Assembly: GCA_026129905.1 (NCBI GenBank)
Contig: JAHCHE010000033.1
Span: 1-64,000 of the forward strand
Reading direction: 5' to 3'
Length of the DNA: 64,000 nucleotides
Source of the DNA: Bryobacteraceae bacterium
GTDB taxonomy: Bacteria > Acidobacteriota > Terriglobia > Bryobacterales > Bryobacteraceae
Part shown: one piece after another, positions 19,894 through 29,769 of the stretch
How the letters are laid out: every line of letters starts with the position of its first letter
Numbering within the stretch: position 1 is the stretch's first letter
Notes under the pieces: model-generated
The model's database searches: none
Seen by the model: only the letters and a program-made list of their open reading frames with translations
Told to the model about the DNA's origin: nothing
Program-made: the position numbers and the translations under genes

Positions 19894-21030
19894 TTATGCG
19901 GTCGCCGTCCTGGACTGCGCGCTCTCTTCGGCCACTTCCTGCATCACGCCGTAAGGCCGTTTCCGATGCAGCGAGAAGTAGACGGCCAGCAGCGTAACCA
20001 TGGTCAGACCGACAGCGGCCAGGAACGCCGTGAGCCGTCCCACCGTCCGGATGGAAGCGAACGCTTCGCGCGCGTCGGCCGATACCAGAACGATCCAGCC
20101 GAGATTCCGGTAATCGTCCCTCAGACCCGTGTCCGCGTATGCGATCACGCGGCGTCCGGAGTTCGGCACTTCGGTCACCAGGTTGCCGGTCTGCCTCCCC
20201 TGTATTGTCGTCAGCGCGTCCTGAACCGCGATGAATTCCTGCGACTTCAGGTTCATCGCGAGGTTGGCTTCCGGCGCGCTGATCACCGTGCCGTCTTCCT
20301 TCACCAGCGTCGTTCGCAGGTTCAGAGGCGGATGCGCCTGGTTCACCACGCTGAACAGGCTCGAGACGTCCACCAGCGCATCCAGGGTCCCAATGAAGCG
20401 GTTCGTGCCGAGCTCCGTCACCGGCACGCCGATGCCGATGTAGCTGGCTTTGGAGACTTCGTCGTACAGAATATCCGTGACGTTGATGCCGCCCCGGCCG
20501 TTGGCGTAGATATTCTGCCAGAAGTCTTCGTCGGCCTGAAAGTAGTCGAGTGTCTTGTGCGTGGCGGCGATCGTCGCTCCCTGTTCGTCTGTCACGGTTA
20601 TGCGCAGGAAGCGCGGATCCAATTCAATGAAGCGCCGCATGTGAACGGCGGCCGGCGTCGATAGGATCTGGGTCACCAGCGGCACGGCGGCGGGAGTGTT
20701 CCAGCCTTCCTCGATCTTGCGGATTCGCGCCGCGATGGCTTCCTGGCTCTGTCCCTGGTAGGAACGGTTCGCGGACGTCACAACGTCGGTGATGGTCGGG
20801 GCCGCCGCGAGCGTCCCCACTTGCACCACGCGGTCGTGGATGAACTGCGAGATCTCGCGCGCCGTGGATTCGGCGACCACCTTGAAGTGACTTCCAATAG
20901 TTCGCTGCAACTCCCGGTCGGACTTCGTCAGCGCATACAGCGCCACCAGGCATATGGGCACAACTGTTACCAACAGCCCGATCAGCAACCGCCGGAACGA
21001 GATGCGGAGTTCAAAGCTATCGGCAGGCAT
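19894..21030 (-). CDS. membrane protein with extracytoplasmic double-Cache sensor and no output domain
   Basis: This is a 378-residue protein. Transmembrane helix 1 lies at about residues 14-32 (LLIGLLVTVVPICLVALYAL) and helix 2 near residues 335-355 (LTAFLAAVGLTMVTLLAVYF). Between them is a ~290-residue periplasmic region that looks like dCache_1: a long helix HFKVVAESTAREISQFIHD, then FLRITVTDEQGATIAAT, DFWQNIYANGRGGINV and GIGVPV. The cytoplasmic tail is only about 20 residues, with no HAMP, kinase, cyclase or MCP domain. It may work with a separate signalling protein or be a truncated receptor. It has no operon partner on this strand. Confidence 0.72.
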   Translation of the reverse strand: MPADSFELRISFRRLLIGLLVTVVPICLVALYALTKSDRELQRTIGSHFKVVAESTAREISQFIHDRVVQVGTLAAAPTITDVVTSANRSYQGQSQEAIAARIRKIEEGWNTPAAVPLVTQILSTPAAVHMRRFIELDPRFLRITVTDEQGATIAATHKTLDYFQADEDFWQNIYANGRGGINVTDILYDEVSKASYIGIGVPVTELGTNRFIGTLDALVDVSSLFSVVNQAHPPLNLRTTLVKEDGTVISAPEANLAMNLKSQEFIAVQDALTTIQGRQTGNLVTEVPNSGRRVIAYADTGLRDDYRNLGWIVLVSADAREAFASIRTVGRLTAFLAAVGLTMVTLLAVYFSLHRKRPYGVMQEVAEESAQSRTATA

Positions 21031-21115
21031 TGTTACCTCCGCATACAGAATAAGCCAATTTCGGACCGATGGAGCGAATTTTACGATGGGGATTTGCGCC
21101 CAGCCTTCGCCTAAC

Positions 21116-21310
21116 CTACGCCAGCTTTCGCAATACCCGCGCCGGCAGGGTCAGCAGCGCCCACAGCAACTCGAACACGCCGCCCACCGCGACGCCGATC
21201 AGCCGGAATGGCAGCAGAATCAACCACACCAGCGGGTAAAGGATCAGCGCCAGGATGGCCAAAGGCCAACACAAAATGAACAGAATGCACCACAGCAGAA
21301 ACTTGACCAC
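21116..21310 (-). CDS. small three-segment hydrophobic membrane protein, 64 aa
   Basis: The short frame encodes an almost entirely hydrophobic polypeptide with segments FLLWCILFILCWPLAILAL, LYPLVWLILLPFRLIGVAV and FELLWALLTLP. The GTG start at 21308-21310 is chosen because GGAGAG precedes it at suitable spacing; the longer frame through the neighbouring gene is a shadow. Similar short proteins are found in Acidobacteriota and Verrucomicrobia without known function. It lies between the Cache protein and the lactonase-like gene, all on the minus strand. Confidence 0.6.
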   Translation of the reverse strand: MVKFLLWCILFILCWPLAILALILYPLVWLILLPFRLIGVAVGGVFELLWALLTLPARVLRKLA

Positions 21311-21375
21311 GGCTATGCTCTCCTCTAATGGATACGAGGCAGACGCGGCGTTCGTTCCCGAATCGGGACTCGCGC

Positions 21376-23415
21376 TTAGGCCGGGTCCACGGCCACGTAT
21401 TCGTACGGCAGCAACCCGAGTTCCACCGCGTCCCCCCTCAGACGGGCGGGTTGCCACCCGTTCTTCCGGTACGCTTCCGGATTGGCGCCGGCTTCCCGGT
21501 AGCTGTGCTCGTCCAGGCGCCGGATGCGAACCGGCCACCCCAGCCCGCTGTTCTCCACCCGCGCCATCCGCGGAGCAGGGCCGAGGTTCGCCACCAGCAG
21601 CCGAGACCTTCCGCCCTGGCGCAGGAACATCCCGGCGATCATCAGTGGTTCCTGGCGCCTCACCGGTAGCGCTCGGCCGCCGGCAAATTCCGCCACGTCT
21701 GCCAGAACGTGGTACAGCGGAAACACCCCGCCCGCCGTCGAAGGAAATAGCGCGGGCATCCGCGAACCGGATTCGTTTTCCATCACTCCGCGCCAGCCGG
21801 TGGTTTCGTAGAACGTCGCGAAGTCGACGCCGCTTTCCGCCAGCGCCTGCAAGCTGCCGAGCGTCCAGCCCGCGCCGAACAGCGACGCCTGCCGCGCGTC
21901 CACCGAAGGCGGCAGCCGGTCTCCTGCGGGCCCGCTTTCGACCGCCGTAGCCACGGGGTTGAAGCGCTGCCGCAACGTCACCGGAGTGACTGCGAGTTTG
22001 GCCGACCCAGTGAACTGGCGCGCCGAGCGCGCGGTGTGCCGGAGCCCTTCGAACGTCTCCACCAGGCTCAGGTTGTCGAACGCGTGGACCTGCGGGTTTG
22101 CCGAATAGCAGATCACGTCCAGCCCTTGCGTGTTCGGCCGCCCGCGGTTCAGCTCGGTGAAATTGGCGTTGGTCCCCGCGCCGAGTGGTCCGCGGAGGTA
22201 CCTTCTCGCCAGCGCCGTCCACCGGTCGCCGGTCGATTGCTCTTTCTCATGGAACACCAGCCAGCGGGCCACTTTCGGTTTCATGCTTGCGAGTTCCCGC
22301 TCCAGGCCTTGAAGTTCCTCCTCGGCGGCGTCGGTCACGAAGACTGCGGCCTCCAGCGCGGACCCCAAAGCGGCGGCTTCCCGCGCGGCGCGCCGCAGCA
22401 ACTCGAGGTAGCCCTGGTCCGTCAGCCGCAGATCCACGCGCAGATGAGCCGGGCGTAGCGTTCGCAGCCGCGCCTGCTCCCGCGCCGTCGGCTCGGGCGA
22501 TTCCGCCGCGATTCCCAAACCGATAACGGGTAGCACGGCGGCCCGCGCTGCGTCCCCGACGCGCACAACGATTTCCGCGGCCGCGAGGCGCGGTCCCGGC
22601 GCTGCCTTGCCCCTTCCCGTCAGCTTCACCGTGACGGCCTGGGAAACGCGGGTTCCGGCTTTCACCTCGACCGGAAACGGCAGCCGCAGCGGCGTGCAAT
22701 AGGTCTTATAGGAAGCGTCGGTCCAGTTCCGCTGGTCCTCCATCTCGAACGTGTCGCCCTCGAAACGAACTTCCGCCATCACCCCCGGCTCAACCTCGTG
22801 CGAGATGGCGCGCACGTCCACGAACGGCTGGTGCGGCGAGATGTCGTCTGGAAACCGGCCGTCTTCTTTCGACCCGTCGACTTTCTCCACCGCGCAGGGC
22901 CGTCCCGCGCACTCGGCGATCGGGTGAAGCACGCAGAAGCCAATGCGGTTGCGAAGGAACGTGGACCTCGCCTCGCCGTCGAACGTGAACCGTACCACGC
23001 CGCTGCTGTCGCCCGCGATCGACCCTTTCCAACCGAAATCGATCGGCCCTTCCTGGCAATCCACTTCGAAAGCGGCCCGGAAGCCCGACGCGGCGGTCTC
23101 GACCCGCAGGTTCCGGACCTTCGGCGCCACCGTGCCCCAGTTGCGGTCGCGGACCGGCGCGTAGATCCCCCGCAAGACCTCGCGGTCCGCGTATTTGATG
23201 TAGCGAACGAAGGCGAGTTCGGGCTCCAACACCATCCGCAATGGCCCTGCCTGGAGGTCGATCGACCGGGGAGGCGGCGCATCGGCGCCATAGTAGAGGA
23301 CCGATACCGGCCTCGTGTTGTCCTCCGCCGCAGGCGCGGGCGACGCCCGCGGAATTCCCGCTCCGCTGGCGGCGGCGCCGACGGCGCAGATTCCAAGCGC
23401 TTCCCGTCTGGTCAT
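21376..23415 (-). CDS. exported D-apionate lactonase-like protein
   Basis: This 679-residue protein starts with MTRREALGICAVGAAASGAG, a twin-arginine-like signal peptide. From about residue 50 come LRMVLEPELAFVRYIKY, EVLRGIYAPVRDRNWGTV and, near residue 235, FEMEDQRNWTDASYKTY. From memory these motifs characterise proteins annotated as D-apionate lactonase (ApnL), which open a lactone in apiose degradation. The C-terminal half contains YCTPLRLPFP and later a TIM-like region with RWLVFHEKEQ and NANFTELNRGRP. The exported location is inferred from the signal and differs from a cytosolic catabolic enzyme. It is divergent from the TonB receptor gene, 175 bases apart. Confidence 0.6.
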   Translation of the reverse strand: MTRREALGICAVGAAASGAGIPRASPAPAAEDNTRPVSVLYYGADAPPPRSIDLQAGPLRMVLEPELAFVRYIKYADREVLRGIYAPVRDRNWGTVAPKVRNLRVETAASGFRAAFEVDCQEGPIDFGWKGSIAGDSSGVVRFTFDGEARSTFLRNRIGFCVLHPIAECAGRPCAVEKVDGSKEDGRFPDDISPHQPFVDVRAISHEVEPGVMAEVRFEGDTFEMEDQRNWTDASYKTYCTPLRLPFPVEVKAGTRVSQAVTVKLTGRGKAAPGPRLAAAEIVVRVGDAARAAVLPVIGLGIAAESPEPTAREQARLRTLRPAHLRVDLRLTDQGYLELLRRAAREAAALGSALEAAVFVTDAAEEELQGLERELASMKPKVARWLVFHEKEQSTGDRWTALARRYLRGPLGAGTNANFTELNRGRPNTQGLDVICYSANPQVHAFDNLSLVETFEGLRHTARSARQFTGSAKLAVTPVTLRQRFNPVATAVESGPAGDRLPPSVDARQASLFGAGWTLGSLQALAESGVDFATFYETTGWRGVMENESGSRMPALFPSTAGGVFPLYHVLADVAEFAGGRALPVRRQEPLMIAGMFLRQGGRSRLLVANLGPAPRMARVENSGLGWPVRIRRLDEHSYREAGANPEAYRKNGWQPARLRGDAVELGLLPYEYVAVDPA

Positions 23416-23470
23416 GTCCGGGCAGTGTACTACAAGTCCGGCCGGACCTCCCGGCTCGGCAGTACAGGGT

Positions 23471-23522
23471 AATCCACTTGCTCCGTCGCCATGAACAGGG
23501 CGCCGGCGTGAGTAGGTGGATT
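23471..23522. promoter_or_regulatory. spaced inverted repeat in the divergent lactonase/receptor intergenic region
   Basis: A perfect 7-base inverted repeat, AATCCAC (23471-23477) and GTGGATT (23516-23522), flanks 38 bases and ends about 69 bases before the receptor start codon. It could be paired operator half-sites or the base of an RNA stem in the receptor leader. With only seven bases per arm, chance is possible. Confidence 0.25.
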
Positions 23523-23590
23523 GTCACCGCGCTGTCGCCGGATCGAAATGCTCGTTTCCTACAATCGACCTCAACCCCTTAAAGGAGACT

Positions 23591-25468
23591 ATGAAACACC
23601 TACTTCTGCGAACCATCTTGTGCGCGGGTCTGGCCGCGGTTGGGGCGCCGGCCCAGTCCACTTTGGGAGTCGTCCTCGGCTCGGTGCGGGATCCGTCCGG
23701 CGCCGCCGTCAGCGGCGCGGCGGTCAAGCTGACCAACACCGGCGAGAACACCTCGCGCGAAGCCGTGTCCGACGCCAACGGCAATTACGAATTCCAGAAC
23801 GTCAAGCCCGGTATGTACGCCCTCACCGTGACGGCGGCCGGATTCCGGGCGTTCAACGCCAACCAGGTCCCGCTGGAAGCGCGGCGCACCGTCCGCGTGG
23901 ACGCCAACCTGGAGGTGGGCGTGGTGACGGAGTCGATTGAAGTCTCCGCTTTCGCCGGCGTCATCGCCACGGATTCACCGGTGATCAACTCGACGCTGGC
24001 CGTCGAGAAAGTGCTCTACCTGCCGGCGAACGTGCGGGCGGGAGGCTCCACCAGTCCCTACAACCTCATCTCGACGTTGCCCGGCGTGCAGCCGGACAAC
24101 GGCAACGGTTTCGGAATCCAGGGCGGCATCCCGGCGCAATCCGACTCTTCAGTGGACGGCATCTCGATCACGACGGCAACCGGCAACAGTCCGCAGCGGG
24201 CGCTGTTCCCCTCGGTTGAATCCATCGCCGAGATCAAGGTACAGGGCGTCGGCAATACCGCCGAGTACGGTACGCCCGGTGACATCACCACGATCTCGAA
24301 ATCCGGGACGAACGAATATCACGGCGCGCTGTTCTGGTATCACCAGAACCGGGCGCTCGACGCGCGTTCGTTCGGACAGAGAGTGCTTCCCGCCAAGATC
24401 GGCAACACGTTCGGAGGAACGTTGCAGGGCCCTGTCCGCCTGCCGGGCCTGTACCACGGCCGCGACCGTACTTTCTTTCTGTTCACCTGGGAGTCCTTCC
24501 GTTTCCCCCGGCAGAGCACGCTTCAGAACAGCGTGCCGACGCGGCAGATGAAGAACGGCGATTTCGGCGCGGAAGCCGACGTGATCCGCGACCCGCTCAC
24601 CGGCGATCCATTCCCCCAGAACCTCATTCCAGCCGACCGCATCAATGCGGTCGCGCGGGCCGTGCTGCCGTACTATCCCGATCCCAACGTTGGGCCAGGG
24701 CTTCGCGCCTCCGTCGCCAACTTCATCGAGAACCGGTCGTCGACGATCGAATCCGATCAGTTCGACCTTCGCCTTGACCATGTCTTCTCCACGCGACATT
24801 CGCTGTTCGGGCGCTACACGTACAAGGACAATCCTTCGCTCGACGCCAATAACCTGCTGCTGCCATCCGACACGGTGAGCAACGGCCACCACTCCGGCGT
24901 CGCTTCCTGGGCCTGGACCATCCGGCCGAACCTGCTGAACGAGTTCCGCGCCGGGGTCAACTACGCCTATAGCCAACGCGATTTCCCGTTCGACGGCGGA
25001 GGATTCTTCCGGTCGCTGAACCTCAAAGACATACCTCCCGAGCCCATGTATAACGCTATCCCCGCCTTCCAGATCGACCGCTTCACAAGCTTCGCCAAGG
25101 GCCGCCCGGGCTTCTCACGATCCTGGAACACGCAGTTCATCGACAACATGACCTGGATCGCGGGCCGGCACACTCTGAAATGGGGCGTCGACGTGCGGCG
25201 GCTGCGGGGCGAATCGAACATCAGCTTCATCACAGGCGATTCTTACGGCGAGTTCGCCTTCAACGGGAACTTCTCGGGCCATCCATTCGCGGATTTCCTG
25301 CTCGGCGCCCCCGTGCAGTCCGCCATCGCCGACCTGCGCATCGACAACGACAGCCGCGCCACCCATTACAAGGCCTACATGCAAGATTCCTACCGCTTCT
25401 CGCCGAAGCTGACGCTGGACTACGGGTGCGCTGGGAGTTCCACCCGGGCTACTATGACGCCGGCCTGA
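23591..25468 (+). pseudogene. TonB-dependent receptor, N-terminal part of a frameshifted gene
   Basis: ATG at 23591 follows AAAGGAG (23581-23587). After a signal peptide (LLRTILCAGLAAVGAPA) come a carboxypeptidase-regulatory-like domain at about residues 25-115 (VVLGSVRDPSGAAVSGA, FQNVKPGMYALTVTAAGF) and the plug domain with TLPGVQPDNGNGFGIQGG. The first half of the barrel follows. This is the Oar-like layout very common in Acidobacteriota and used for import of large substrates. Homologous sense is lost after KLTLDYG at 25426: reading continues for 14 unrelated codons to a stop at 25466-25468, while the rest of the barrel continues in another frame. Inserting one base between 25426 and 25427 restores a single 1,134-residue protein spanning 23591-26994. 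Confidence 0.85.
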
Positions 25469-26994
25469 ATATCGCCAACTTCGACCGCGCCATCCCGCGC
25501 ACCGGCCGCGTCATCATTCCGTCCGACCCGGCCGCCCGATCCTTTATCGCGCCGGGCGCCCTGGCCAGCATCAATGCCTGTCGCGGACCCGACATCAACG
25601 GCGTCCCCTGCACGCCGATCGTCACGGCCCAGGAAGCGGGTCTGCCCGAAGGCCTGCGGGAAAACTACTACGCCCAGTTGCTGCCCCGCTTTGGCTTCGC
25701 CTACCGACTGAACGACAGGACCACCATCCGAGGCGCGGCCGGCTTGTACAACATGGTCATCCTCGGTTCGGTCTTCTACTCGCTCACCAGCACCGTCCAG
25801 GCGGACGTCCGCTCGTTCCAGAACGTCGGCCCGGACGGACGGCCGATCTTCCTGTTGCCCGAGACCCGAACGCCCGGCAGCGGCGTGACGTCAAGCTCGG
25901 TGGGCACATTCGAGTTCCGCACCGCGAACCAGATCGATTTCCGGCCGCCCCAGATGTTTCAGTGGAGCCTTTCGGTGGACCGCCAGATCGGTGAAAGCAT
26001 GGGCCTCCGGCTCTCCTACATCGGCAACAAGTCGACCAACCTGCCGTGGGCGCCCGATATCAATCAACCGCAGCCGTCTACCACGTTTTTCTCCCAGCGC
26101 CCGTTAACGGACCGGCCGTTCCTGCACTGGGGGCTGATCTATTCGCGCGACGCCGACGCCAACTCGATCTACAACTCGTTCCAGGCCGAGTTGAACCGCC
26201 GCTTTGCCAAGGGACTTTCGTTCACCTCCTCCTACACGCTGGCCAAGCACCTGGCCGACAATGCCGGCCCGAATCCCACCGGGTGGGCCGGCGAGACCGG
26301 CGGCGGCCGCGTGACGAACTCCCTGGATCGCCGGGCCGACCGCGGCAACGTCTACGCCACCCGGCGCCACCGCTTCATCTCGACGCTGGTGTACGATCTG
26401 CCGTTCGGCCGAGGCCGCGCTTTCATGGCCGGCGCCAACCGCGTGGCCGACGCCGTGCTCGGCGGATGGAGCGTCTCGTCCATCCTGACGCTTCAGACCG
26501 GCCCGTACTTGACCCCGACCTTCTCCGGCGGCGACCCATCCGGCACGAACGCCCCGCGCCGCGGAACGCAGCGGCCAGACCGTGTCGGCGACGGTGAACT
26601 CGACAACCCGACCGCCGCCCTCTGGTTCGATCGCAACGCCTTCGTCTGCCCTGGCCGGGCGCCTGGCGCGCTCCAGTTCAACTGCGCGGTGGGCGTTGTT
26701 CCCGGACGCGACCCGGCCCCCATCGGCCGCTTCGGCAACTCCGGCGTCGGCATTATCGGCGGTCCGGGAACGATCGGCTGGAACCTTGGCATGGGCAAGC
26801 GATTCCGGGTGACCGAGGGTCTCTCGCTCCGCTGCGAGGGCTCGTTCACCAACGCGATCAATCGCGTCAACATGGCGGACCCGAGCACGATGAACATCGC
26901 CGACGCCAACGCCGGTCGCATTACTGCCGCGCGCGGAGGCGAAACGTTCGGAGGAGGCCGCACCGGCCAGGTTTCGCTGCGTCTCGAATTCTGA
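25426..26994 (+). pseudogene. TonB-dependent receptor, C-terminal barrel part of the frameshifted gene
   Basis: From 25429 the frame encodes RWEFHPGYYDAGLNIANFD, the direct continuation of the beta-barrel started upstream. About 520 residues of outer-membrane barrel strands follow, including FGFAYRLNDRTTIRGAAGLY and SFTSSYTLAKHLADNAG, and the C-terminus ends GQVSLRLEF with a terminal Phe, as outer-membrane proteins usually do. A formal GTG start exists at 25426-25428, but there is no ribosome-binding site, signal peptide or plug domain, so it is not an independent gene. The long clean open frame after the break suggests a very recent mutation or a sequencing/assembly error. Confidence 0.82.
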
Positions 26995-27008
26995 GCACTA
27001 CCGTGCGG

Positions 27009-27025
27009 CGGCCGGCCTCCGGCCG
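27009..27025. terminator. candidate bidirectional hairpin between convergent genes
   Basis: CGGCCGG and CCGGCCG form a perfect 7-base stem around a 3-base loop in the 133-base gap between the receptor gene and the malic enzyme gene, which converge here. No T-tract follows on either side, so intrinsic termination is uncertain. It is the only strong hairpin seen in the gap. Confidence 0.35.
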
Positions 27026-27127
27026 CACGCGGAGCCTCATTGATCCGGAGGGCGCCCGGACGCGCCTTCCGGCCGAGCTGTCACGGCGTCGCTCTCGCGG
27101 CGCGGCGCGCGAGCAGCCCGCGGGTCT

Positions 27128-29413
27128 TTATGCGATGCGGAATCGGCGGCGGGGCAGGGCCGTCGCTTCCTGCGCGTCCACAACGGCGATCGCCGTCATG
27201 TTCACGATGTCGCTGACTTCATCGCCGCGCTGCAACACGTGGACTGGCCGCGAAAGGCCTCGCAGAATCGGCCCGATGGTTTCGGCGCCGCCGAGGCGTT
27301 GCAGCAGCTTATACGCGATGTTGCCGGCTTCCAGGTTCGGGAAGATCAGAACGTTGGCGCCCTGCTTGATCCCGCTGAACGGATATCGCTCCTCCATGAT
27401 GCGCGGGACCACGGCGGTGTCGGCTTGCATCTCGCCGTCCACGAGAAGGTCGGGAGCGCGGCGCCGTACGATCTCGACGGCCTTCCGCACCTTCTCCGAA
27501 AGGGGATGCCGCGCGCTCCCAAAGTTGGAGAACGACAGCATCGCTACCCGCGGCTCCACGTCGAAGCCTCGAGCGGCCTCCGCGGTTTCAATGGCGATCT
27601 CGGCGAGGTCTTCCGCCGTCGGCTCGATATTCACCGTCGTGTCGGCCAGGAAATAAATCTGCCCCGGCGGCGTAATCACAACATACATTCCGCAGACGCG
27701 CCGCAGGCCTTCGCGGACCGTGATCACCTGAAGCGCCGGCCGCAAGGTCTCCGGATAGTGCTGCGTCAGGCCGCCGATCAGCGCGTCGGCGTCGCCCATG
27801 CGCACCATCATCGAACCGAAAACCGTCCGGTTCAGAATGAGTTCCTCGGCCTCGCTGGGCGTGATGCCTTTGCGCTGCCGCATCTCGTACAGCCAGCGGG
27901 CATACTCGGCGCGCTTGGGGTACGTGGCCGGATCGATGAGATCGGCGCCACTGAGCGACAGCCGGAGCGTCTCGATCTTTCCGCGGATGGCCTCCACGCT
28001 GCCGAGCAGGATCGGTTGCGCGATGCGCTCGTCCACCAGAATCTGGCAGGCGCGCAGGATCTTGTCCGCGTCTCCTTCCGGGAAAACGACGCGCTTGGAT
28101 TGGCGCTGCGCTTTGTGAATCATCACGCGCATGAACTCGTGCGCCTTGCCCAGCCGCCGTTCCAACTGGTCCTTGTATTGCGCAATGTCCGTCGGCTTCT
28201 GCGCCACGCCGCTTTCGATGGCCGCCTGCGCGACAGCGGAAGCCACCCAGATCAAGACCCGATGATCGAACGGCTTCGGAATGATGTATTCGCGGCCGAA
28301 ATGCATTTCCTCGACGCCGTAGGCGCGCCGCACGGAATCCGGCACGTCCTCCTTTGCCAGCGCCGCCAGCGCGCGCGTCGCCGCCAGTTTCATCGCGTCG
28401 TTGATGGCGGTGGCCCGGACGTCGAGCGCGCCGCGGAAAATAAATGGAAAGCCGAGTACATTGTTCACCTGATTCGGAAAATCCGAGCGCCCGGTGGCCA
28501 TGATCAGGTCGGATCGCGTTGCCACCGCCACGTCGTAGGGGATTTCCGGATCCGGGTTCGCCATCGCAAACACGATGGGATTCGGCGCCATCGACAGGAG
28601 CATCTCGCGCGTGACGCAATTGGCGGCGGAAAGGCCGATAAAGACGTCGGCCCCCTGGAAGGCGTCGGCCAGCGTGCGGGCGGAGGTGGGCCTGGCGAAC
28701 CGCTGCTTGTACTTGTTCATTCCCTCCGTGCGCCCTTCGTAGATCACCCCTTTGCTGTCGCACATCAGGATGTTTTCTGGCCGCATGCCAAGCTTGACGT
28801 AGTGCAAAACGCACGAAACGCCGCTCGCGCCGGCGCCGTTCACCACCACCTTGACCTCGTCCGGACGCTTGCCCGCGATCTCCAGGGCGTTCAGCAACGC
28901 CGCGCCGGAAATGATCGCTGTCCCGTGCTGGTCGTCGTGAAACACGGGAATCTTCATCGTCCGCCGGAGTTCTTCTTCGATCTCGAAACATTCCGGCGCC
29001 TTGATGTCCTCGAGGTTGATGCCGCCGAACGTCGGCTCCAGCAACTGGCAGGCGCGGATCACTTCCTTCGGATCGGCCGTATCCAGCTCGATGTCGAACA
29101 CGTCGATGTCGGCAAACCGCTTGAACAGGACTCCCTTGCCCTCCATCACCGGCTTGGCCGCCGCCGCGCCGATGTTTCCCAGTCCGAGCACGGCCGTGCC
29201 GTTGCTAACCACCGCCACCAGGTTGCCCTTGGCGGTGTACTTGTACACCTGGCTCGGATCCCGATGAATAGCCATGCAGGGTACGGCGACTCCTGGGCTG
29301 TAAGCCAGACTTAAATCCCGCTGGGTCCGGCACGGTTTGGTGGGAGTAATAGCGAGTTTTCCCGGGGGCGACTGCGCATGGTAGTCGAGGGCATCTTCCT
29401 CGCGAATAGCCAT
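27128..29413 (-). CDS. maeB: NADP-dependent malic enzyme fused to phosphotransacetylase-like domain
   Basis: This 761-residue protein corresponds to the large MaeB type. The N-terminal malic enzyme part (about residues 1-420) has [24 protein letters not shown], the metal-binding [10 protein letters not shown] and NGAGASG for NADP. The C-terminal part (about residues 430-761) is a phosphate acetyl/butyryltransferase-like domain with [13 protein letters not shown] and [16 protein letters not shown], regarded as regulatory in MaeB. It oxidatively decarboxylates malate to pyruvate, supplying NADPH. ATG at 29411-29413 ([11 protein letters not shown]) is chosen because the family starts here; an upstream ATG at 29438-29440 adds nine residues. 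It is divergent from xseB. Confidence 0.92.
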   Translation of the reverse strand: MAIREEDALDYHAQSPPGKLAITPTKPCRTQRDLSLAYSPGVAVPCMAIHRDPSQVYKYTAKGNLVAVVSNGTAVLGLGNIGAAAAKPVMEGKGVLFKRFADIDVFDIELDTADPKEVIRACQLLEPTFGGINLEDIKAPECFEIEEELRRTMKIPVFHDDQHGTAIISGAALLNALEIAGKRPDEVKVVVNGAGASGVSCVLHYVKLGMRPENILMCDSKGVIYEGRTEGMNKYKQRFARPTSARTLADAFQGADVFIGLSAANCVTREMLLSMAPNPIVFAMANPDPEIPYDVAVATRSDLIMATGRSDFPNQVNNVLGFPFIFRGALDVRATAINDAMKLAATRALAALAKEDVPDSVRRAYGVEEMHFGREYIIPKPFDHRVLIWVASAVAQAAIESGVAQKPTDIAQYKDQLERRLGKAHEFMRVMIHKAQRQSKRVVFPEGDADKILRACQILVDERIAQPILLGSVEAIRGKIETLRLSLSGADLIDPATYPKRAEYARWLYEMRQRKGITPSEAEELILNRTVFGSMMVRMGDADALIGGLTQHYPETLRPALQVITVREGLRRVCGMYVVITPPGQIYFLADTTVNIEPTAEDLAEIAIETAEAARGFDVEPRVAMLSFSNFGSARHPLSEKVRKAVEIVRRRAPDLLVDGEMQADTAVVPRIMEERYPFSGIKQGANVLIFPNLEAGNIAYKLLQRLGGAETIGPILRGLSRPVHVLQRGDEVSDIVNMTAIAVVDAQEATALPRRRFRIA

Positions 29414-29500
29414 AAATCCGATTCCTTTCTCTGGAACCATTGTCGCGCACCCGGCCGGCGCAGGAGAGGCACTTTCCGGCGCCTGAGATAGAATGGGGCG

Positions 29501-29737
29501 ATGGCGGAACCGGACAAGCCGGCCCTGAGTTTCGAGGCGAGTCTCAGCGAACTTGAGCGGCTGGTGAAGGAACTCGAAAGCGGTGAGTTGCCGCTGGAAA
29601 AGGCGCTCGAGTGCTTTGAAAAGGGCGTCGCTCTCAGCGACGCTTGCCGCCGCCGGCTCGAGGAGGCGGAAACGAGAGTCGAGATCCTCCTCCGAAAGAA
29701 TCAGAAGATCGAACCGGAACCCTTCGAGCCAAAATAG
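29501..29737 (+). CDS. xseB: exodeoxyribonuclease VII small subunit
   Basis: This 78-residue protein has the conserved XseB core: [24 protein letters not shown], then [11 protein letters not shown] and a helical C-terminus with CRRRLEEAE and VEILL. It partners with XseA in single-strand DNA degradation; xseA is not in this window. It opens the xseB-ispA-tlyA-nadK run, a gene neighbourhood conserved in many bacteria, here without dxs. Confidence 0.93.
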   Translation: MAEPDKPALSFEASLSELERLVKELESGELPLEKALECFEKGVALSDACRRRLEEAETRVEILLRKNQKIEPEPFEPK

Positions 29738-29769
29738 CCGGGCCGCGGAGCCCTCTTGCCGACGCCCTC

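Noticed and set aside
18530-19954. 474-codon plus-strand frame opposite the aldehyde dehydrogenase
   Set aside because: The opposite strand carries complete ALDH catalytic motifs, and this frame has no recognisable domain.
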